Assembly (NCBI GenBank): GCA_903813345.2
Contig: CAIIXF020000008.1
Coordinates: 4,041,341-4,105,340 of the forward strand
Direction: 5' to 3'
Source of the DNA: Owenia fusiformis
Taxonomy: Eukaryota > Annelida > Polychaeta > Sabellida > Oweniidae
Length of the DNA stretch: 64,000 nucleotides
Position 1 is the stretch's first letter; the number at the start of each line of letters is the position of its first letter. This document shows, piece by piece, positions 37,401 to 46,400 of the stretch. Both the position numbers and the translations under genes were made by a program. The notes under the pieces were generated by a model, which worked only from the letters and a program-made list of their open reading frames with translations, did no database searches and was not told the origin of the DNA.

Positions 37401-40400
37401 AAATGGCCGCCATTTTAACGTATTTTACTATAACTCGAAAAGTAGTAGAGCGATTTTGTTCATATTTGGTATGTGAATACTATAAGCATGGCACACTGTC
37501 CTATGACACTTTTGGTAGAGGGCGGCCATTTTGACAAAAATTTTGAAAAATAGCCGCCATTTTAACGTATTTTACTATAACTCAAAAAGTAGTGGAGCGA
37601 TTTTGTTTATATTTGGTATGTGAATACTATAAGCATGGCACACTGTCCTATGACACTTTGGGTAGAAGGCTGCCATTTTGAAAAAAAATTTGAAAAATGA
37701 CCGCCATTTTAACGTATTTTACTATAACTCGAAAAGTAGTGGAGCGATTTTGTTCATATTTGGTATGTGAATACTATAAGCATGGCACACTGTCCTATGA
37801 CACTTTTGGTAGAAAGCGGCCATTTTGAAAAAAATTTTGAAAAATGGCCGCCATTTTAACGTATTTTACTATAACTCGAAAAGTAGTGGAGCGATTTTGT
37901 TCATATTTGGTATGTGAATACTATAAGCATGGCACACTGTCTATTTCTAATGACACTTTTGGTAGAAGGTGGCCATTTTGAAAAATGGCTGCCATTATAA
38001 CGTATTTTACAATAACTTGAAAAGTAGTGGATTGAATCTTGTGGCAACATAATGATATAAACCTGGTCACTAAATATATCCCAATACATCCTCTCTAAAC
38101 TTTATAATACATCTGTACACTTATTGGATTAGTTTTGATACTACTTTGTCACATACAGAATGGAGATAACATACCTAAAAGGTTTAGTTGGTATTATTTA
38201 GGGAGCACGTCAAAAGATCGATGTAGCGCAAAAAGCTATCAGTTAAGTCCTAGATATCTCTCTCCTCCCCCTGTTAACTATGTATAGAAAATGATGACAC
38301 ACACAATTTTTTAACAAAAAATATTATCACATGATTATTATTTCACAATTGTTTTTACCATGCCACTAATTATTCGCTGTATCAATATAAATATATGATA
38401 ACTGTTAAAACATAAAAATGTCGTTTGGAAATAAGTAATTTAATAGATGGCGTGAATGTGAAAGAACGAAATGAAGTCTCAAAAGATTTCACTGGGTGGG
38501 ATGATATCAGAATTAGCGGAGTGATATCAATATGAAACCTGATATCATCCCGCTAATTCAAATATCATCCCTATCCAAAATATGTGTTTTATCATTTATT
38601 ATGTACCTGATATTGCTCTGACCATGGTATAAAACGTTAAACCATGCCATTTATTAAATATCGCTTTAAAGATTGAAATCATTTCCTAACAATATGATAC
38701 CATCTGATTGAAAACCAATGTTTTCTTATGGAGTTAGGGGGCAAAATTGACACCAGGGGTGTCATGAGCAACCAAAAAATTATTCACTGCAGATTTCCCA
38801 AATTGTTGAAAATGGAGGGAAATTTGAAAAGAGGTATTTATACAAGTATAGAAATTTATACAAAATTCAGCAATAATACTTGTTTATTTTAAATTAATTA
38901 TCAATTATGTATTACATTGTACTCTTAAATAAAGGATTGGTATCGATATGGAGAACTGAATTCAACAATGTTTTTTTCTTAAACCAATCATTGAAAACAT
39001 TCTGTAAAAAACATGGTATTTTATGTAATGTTGACTGATTGACAACAATTTAATGCAATAATTATTTAGAAATGTTTTATATTACTGTTTTTGTTAACAT
39101 TTTTTTTTTAGTGCAATTGTTTTTGCTCCTTTCTACCAATTCTTGAGAATGAAATAAAATGTCTTTCCAAACCTTGTTGGAACAAAATAGCATATACATG
39201 TTTTTAGACCTCTCAATATTATAGTTATACAAAGGAAATTTTGGTTGATTTTAAAAAAGTATTCAAAAAATTAAAACAAAATCCCCCCAAAATAGAAAAA
39301 AATCAAGATGAACCTTTTATTTCATAAACAAGATACTTTTTTAAAATCAACAAAAATTTCCTTTGTACAATTACAATATTGAGAGACCTAAACACATTTT
39401 GTTCCTATGAGGTTCGGAAAGATGTTTCATTTCACTTTGGAAACATGATACCAAGAACAAAACAAGTGTTTGATGTGTTTTCTAATACAATATAGATGTA
39501 AGTATAAATATATTTTTCAAATTATATTGCTACCATTCAAAAGATGACCATTAAATTGAAGATGTGTTAAATTTTTAGATTTTTTATGACTGGTTGAAGA
39601 GAAATGTGTGTTTAAAAAGTTCTCCATATCGATACCACTCCTTTATGATGATTCAGTTTCAGCATATTTCAGCATATTGAGTGCAACTGTAACTGCAGTA
39701 TTGTGGGAAATTTTTGGAATTTTCATTTTTTGATTTTTGGTCGCTCATGCCACCCCTGGTGTCAATTTTAGTCTCTAATTCCACAAGAAAACAACAGTTT
39801 TTCAATTGGATGGTGTCATATTGTTAGGAAATGATTTATCTTTAAAATGATATATAATGCATGGCTAATTTAACATATATCATTTGAATCATTCATCTTT
39901 AAACTTTGTGGGCCAAAAAAACAATACCCAACTTCAAATCAGGATAAAAATAGTTACATTCAATATGGTACATTGACTTACATATCATTTTAAAGGTAAT
40001 ACATTTTAAAACAATTTGGTATATTACACTATGTCATATAATCAATAGTAAAGGTATATTATACTTATACGTATTTGGGAGGCCGGGTTGCTATTTATGG
40101 TTTCTAGCTTTTAGAGAGAAAACAGTAAATCTGCGGGATTTGTTAGGTGAATACATGCTTGTACATTTGCATCATTGTGTGACTAAATTTATTGTTTATG
40201 AATTTCAGTGTTGTTTAATAACATTTTACACTTCATAACAATTTTAAAAATTGCTCAGTATGCCCTCCCCCCTCTATGTCAACAATAAGCTTCAAGCGGT
40301 AGTGCCATCTATCAATAGCCTTATTGACAGATTTCTGTTGCAATTCATTTCAGCACTTTAAGATTCTGTGTTTCATCTCATCAATACTGTTTATTGGATG

Positions 40401-43400
40401 CTTGTGATTGTACCATTTCCCTGAGGTGACTCCATGTATGGTAATCAACCACATTAGCGACCCTAAATAACAACCCGGCCTCCCCTAAATAACAACCCGG
40501 CCTTCCAAATAAGTGTAATAAAACTTTACTATTGATTTTATGACATAGGGATATTGATCTTTTGGCGTGCTCCCTTAGAAAGATAATTAAAGATTATTTT
40601 TAGCCTCTTTTGTATATCAAAATAAAGATGGATTGTCAATAGAATAATTTACTTTTGGGAAATAATGGGAAATAAGAAGCTTGTTCAGAATTGTGTATTT
40701 AAGCAGCTGTCACGCAAGGCTTTGTGGGCTCACCATTTGCCACCGTGTTAATAATTTTGGACATTAATTTTCCGTTTTGTATTTAGTGTGAGGGAAGATA
40801 TTTTGCTATTAAACTACTTGTATGCCCACTGTGCGTCCATGTCGTGCCCCACCATCTGCCCCAAAGTATTGACATTGTGGCAGACGGTGAGCCCACGTGG
40901 CCTTATGTGACAGATACATAAGGTTATGAGTATTGTTTTGCTATAATAATGTGTAGAAATAACATTGTAGACGCACTTTTTTTATCAGCTCACATGGTGA
41001 GCTATTGCAATATACCTATACGCGCTAACTTTTAACGTGCGAAATATTCTTATCTCCGCGTTGGAGAGTTCAGTTTCGTGATACAACTTTCTCAACATCC
41101 GGGCACTTTCCCATTGGAATAACATTGGCTGTGTTTTTCAATGACGCATTGTGACTTTATTAGAGGTTCATCATGAATTATATTTGCACATACGATAGAT
41201 ATGATCATTATAAAGACATTTGACAAGTTTTTTAAAAATATATTCACCAGAATCGTCAAAATCCTAAGTTTAAAATTCAAGTGACGTCACAGATTTCCCA
41301 GAAGTTGCTCAGTTCCCGGAACTTGCCCAGACGCCATAGAAAAAATAATCGAAGCAAATTGAATTTCCATCTTCTTTTCTAATTATTGTCTGGATTATAG
41401 AATATTATTATACATATGTACTAATGTTGGATCGGGATAATGCCTATGACGTTGTGTTTTGCGGACCAATAGAAAATTGTCCATGTTATCGTGTTGCATT
41501 GCGGGATATATTTATGTTAATGACCAGTAATTTCCTAACGCGAATAGGACTATTATTCACTTGTCCGTCTGTCTGTCCGTCTGACAATTGGCCCATTTTA
41601 AAACCTCTGTCGATAGGATTCCCGTTTAAAGTTGTTTTATTTCAAAATCAATATAGAAAATCCCCTGTGACTCCTGGTTCAAAAGCTCGCCTATTTTCAA
41701 AATGGCGGCCATTTTTGTCTCACACAATTCACTTTGGACCATTTGCTTTAAAACCTGTTGATAGGATTCCCGTTTTAAGTTGTTTTATTTCAAAATCAAA
41801 ATAGAAAATCCCCTGTGACTCCTGGTTCAAAAGCTCGCCTATTTTCAAAATGGCGGCCATTTTTGTCTCGCGCAATTCGCTTTGGACCATTTGCTTTAAA
41901 ACCTGTGTTGATAGGATTCCCGTTTTAATTTATTTTATTTCAAAATCAATAAAGAAAATCCCCTTTGACTCCTGGTTCAAAAGCTCGCCTATTTTCAAAA
42001 TGGCCGCCATTTTTGTCTCGCGCAATTTACTTTGGACCGTTTGCTTTAAAACCTGTGTCGACAGGATTCCCGTTTCAAGTTATTTTTGTTCAACATCAAT
42101 ATAGATAACCCCCCTATGACTCATGGTTCAAAAGCTTGCCTTCTTTCAAAATGGCTGCAATTTTGTCTCAAAAATTCACTTTTAGACCATTTGCTAGCTT
42201 TATAAATATTTTCAGGTGTCCTGCAATTGTAAAAAGACATGTCACTGTAAAGAGTATTTGTATGCAATTATTTTATTTAAAAAAACTCAGCCAAAAAATT
42301 ATATCCATTTTTTTATTTTCAGCCATTTTAATTAACATTGATTTGTCCATTTGTCTCGCGAAATCCATTTTTGGACCATTTGTTTTAAAAATTCTGTCGA
42401 TAGGATTCCCGTTAAGTTATTTTTGTTCAACACCAATACAGAAAACCCCCCTGTGACTCATGGTTCAAAAGCTCACCTATTTTCAAAATGGCTGCCATTT
42501 TTGTCTCGCAAAATTCACTTTTGGACCAATTGGTAGCTTTATAAATAATTTCAGGTGACCTGCATTGAAAAAAGCTATGTCACTCTAAAGAGTAGTTTTA
42601 TGAAATAATAATAACATTGATTTGTCTCTCAGTCAGCCGACAACAGAAGCATGTTTTAAAACCTGGGTTAATTAGACCCGGGGGTTTCACTCCAATATAC
42701 TTCTTAATACTTATGTGCCGCCCCAAAGACCCCCATTTTGAGCATTTTCCATGTTAATTTCCTCTCAAGATTGAAGGTTTCCATGTTTAATTCCTCTGAC
42801 ACTAATAATTGACTAAAAAATCAACTTTTCTAGTGATTTATTCCAGGCCTCAGCAACTGATTTAACAAATTTAATATAATTTTCTGTAGAAAAACTGAAT
42901 TTTGACTTAAAAAGGGTACTTTCTCAGACAATTTTCCACGTTTTTTCCTCTCAGATTGGCCAAGTTCTATGTTTTATGCTCAAAGCCAAAATTGACCATG
43001 CTGCACATACCTACCCATATTATTTGGAGTGAACCCCTGGGAAATAAGATTCCTAGTTTTAATTATTTTGGTTCCTCTTGAATACAGAAGTCCCTCTTGT
43101 GAGTCCAGGTTCAAAAGCTTTCCTATTTTTTCAATGGCTGCCATTTTAGTTTTAGTTTTTGTCAATTCAGTAGCTTTAAAACTGATTTCAGCTGTCCTTC
43201 ATTGTAAAAGCCATATCACTATAAAGAGTAGTTTAATGATATAATTTTGTAAAGAATTGGAAAAAATTTATGCTTTTTTTAATGTTTGCCATTTTAGCCA
43301 TCATTCACTATTTTCCTTGCTGACCAACACCATGTGAGCCCAGTACCCATGGTGCTATTTATTTATTTGATTTGATTTGAAAACTATATTTATTCTGGGT

Positions 43401-46400
43401 AGCACTTTCAGTACAAAAACTGGTCTTCCTAGAGGCCCAGTATTAATGAATCTGAGATGAATGAATGAGATGTTATATAATATTCTAATGAGAGTCTATA
43501 ATCACCAAACTATTGAGCTGAATAGCTTTCATTGAGTCCTAATAGTCTAATTTGTTGGTAGAATCTAGCTCTAATGAAGTAATATACATCAAAGTCGTAT
43601 CTTAGCAAATCTTTAATAGTTGATTCTGTCTCTTTATTTGGCTGGACTTTATTCTTTCCAACATTAGCCCTTCCACTCCCTAAGGCTGCTCCTGTGAAAT
43701 ATTTTGGGAAAAGTTTCTCTAGTGCAAGCAGACTAAGACTGAGTTCCTCTAAAAGGCCTACGAACTGATAGTGCTTGGCTATGTTTGCCTTGGCCTGTTG
43801 TACTCCTAGGTGTGACAGGGTATTGTTAAGACATATGTCACTCGTGCCACAGAACACTCGCATTATCTCCCGGAATGCACCACAGTAGTTTAAGTTGTCA
43901 GGATTGTTCATGATACACTCATCAAATGTCATGTTTTTACTATGCTCCATATCAAGACACACAGCTAATCCAGGACGACATGTACGCTGTTTGTAATAAT
44001 ACAGTGACACGATGCGTGAGTACGGCTCACGTGCGATATTGTAATATATTGGGTTTGAATAATTATAGCTGTTAAAATCCACAAAATAGATATCATTATA
44101 TCTAACAAAATTTGATTGTTTCATAAAATCTTTGATATAAGATAATGTTTGTGCTTCATCTCCTGTGGTTTTTATTCCTGTGCTACGTTTATAAACATAC
44201 TTAAATTTGTTCCGTCTTGCTAATTTTGCAAGCAGTACCACGTGAGAAGTTGAGCCACATTTAGGTAATCCATTATAAAACACCCTAGTGGTATCCAGGG
44301 GCAACTTTGGCTTTTTTAACAGCTTCAAATACAGCGACTCCTCAGCAGTTCTTGGTTGAGAGAAAAATCGGGAAATGCCAGAACTGTTAAAAACCATAGC
44401 TGGGTATGACGTTCCTTGTAGTTTATGCAGTATAACTATCAATACAAGTATTAAAACAAGAACAAGTTTTATATGATTACAGCGTAGATTCCGTTTCAAA
44501 TATTGTTCAGTGTGTCTCCTCATCATGGTAAATGGTTGATTTTAAAGTTAATATTATATATCCTCTTTTTTATTCTTGTGTTATCCTCTTATCGTCCACT
44601 GATCCCTCAGAATTATATGCTTGATTTCCAAATATCTTGATTATTTTCTCAAGTTAATCGCTATTGAATCACATACATTTATCAAAATATGAGTTCTCCC
44701 TGCCTTGATTGTATCCATAGTAAATGAATTAAGTGGTAGGCATATCCACAATGCAGTAATTATCTCAATTGATCTTAGGGGCGGGGTCAAAATATCAATG
44801 TTCATATGGAGACAAAAGTAATTTCGTTTGGACAACAACCCCCCCACCCCCCCTCTAGACGAAAGCTTAGGTCACTTCAAAAAAACATTGGCATAATCGT
44901 ATCCTATTTGCCGGGTTATTATTACGGTGAATTAACACACGTTCGCAATTTAACTGCATTGAACTCTTCAAAAGGAGGAAGGAAAAGTACAGAATTTATT
45001 TGAAAAATGATCGAATTATCGTCTTTATGTACCGATATTTTGGACCTATCACACAAAAAAGCTCACGAACTATTGAAAACAAGCCTTTTTATCAGAACAT
45101 AGCGCTAGAAAAAGTGGGTAAGTCCAATTATTTTTTGTATATCAGATCCGAATTATCGATGTTTTTTTGGTCAACGAAAGTGCCCAAAAACCCCCTCCCC
45201 CCCTCGCGAAAGTACTTTCGTCTCCATTTGAACATCGATATTTTGACCCCGCCCCTTAAATGCATTTATAGCATATCACGTCATGTCTTCCTGCAGGCCC
45301 TAAGCCCTTAAGGTTCATAAGGACTTTAATGTCAGTTTCTTTTTTCAAATGGTATAGATTACTTACAGTTAGATATAGCGAGAAAGAGATAAAGCCATGA
45401 GGCTATATTTAGATTTTAGAAGGGTCTTCTAGAGCTAGGCATACTTGAAAGTGAAACTAGGTCATAATCAGTTTCATAAAAAAGTATCGAGGCCTCTTGA
45501 CAAAGATGCTGTTTTTTCTATGCCCTTTTAACTTCATATTCTGTTTGGCTTGCATCTTCATCTTTTCACACTTGAACAACAATAAATGCTCTTTCCAATG
45601 GTATATAGTATGTGTGTGGACGTCCCCTAGTTTATGCTGTAGGGGGACAACACCAAATGACACACTACCCTATACCATGAATACGCGTGATAAATAGCTC
45701 ATCTGTTTAAGTAAATAAATGAAGTATTGAATTCTCTTTAAGTGCTTGTGGTGATCAATGAACTAACCAGTAGTGCAATTGTTAATTGCCATTGTTTATT
45801 ACTCTGAAGTATGCAATTCAAATCAAAGTTACTACATGCATGCTATGCTACCCTTTATCAAATAAAGGAAACCAATAGAATCTCATGTTTAAGAACTCCT
45901 ATTCTAATGAATTATTGATAAAGCATATACCCAGTAACCTAATTGAACTGGTTGAGAATCAATCAGCCAGTTTTTTTGAGATAATGAGGATTTTGTTTAT
46001 TTCCATGATTATATGATGATATCCCCATGTTAAGTCAATATACCCTTGCCGAATCCTCATTTTTTATGTCACCACCACATGTGGTTGTGGATGGTGACTG
46101 GCAGTTGGTGTTTGGCGTTTTGTGGTTGACATTTTACATGTTAATGCTGTTTTATTTGTTGTAATCCATCCATGACCATATTTCCAGCCGATTGGTGATG
46201 AGTCAAATGCAAATGTGTTAGAGACTGTTGGGGAAAAGAAAGGTATGAAAACAATACAAGATTTATCAGAATGTTTAAGGAATTTATATCAATTTTCCTC
46301 TTACAACTCCTCTTCCAGGAACACATGACAAAATGGTTCGGGTTTTAATATGGGAAGAAAAATTGAAAAAGTCTAGTTCCCAAGTAACTTCTTAAATATT

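Larger units (their letters stand above)
38028..45790. repeat. Segmental duplication, copy 2 (contains UST-like gene B)
   Basis: Direct copy of 28,508-36,890 (blocks given there). Private DNA here: about 38,910-42,690 (right half of a fold-back, TIR elements, 149-bp tandem repeat), a ~75-bp insertion at 43,369-43,442, and the MITE 44,778-45,255. Shared flanks end near 45,790, after which the sequences differ. Confidence 0.88.

Noticed and set aside
41424-42536. Several 60-126-codon frames with recurring FKMAAIFVS
   Set aside because: Products of the 149-bp tandem repeat (AAAATGGCGGCC read as KMAA).
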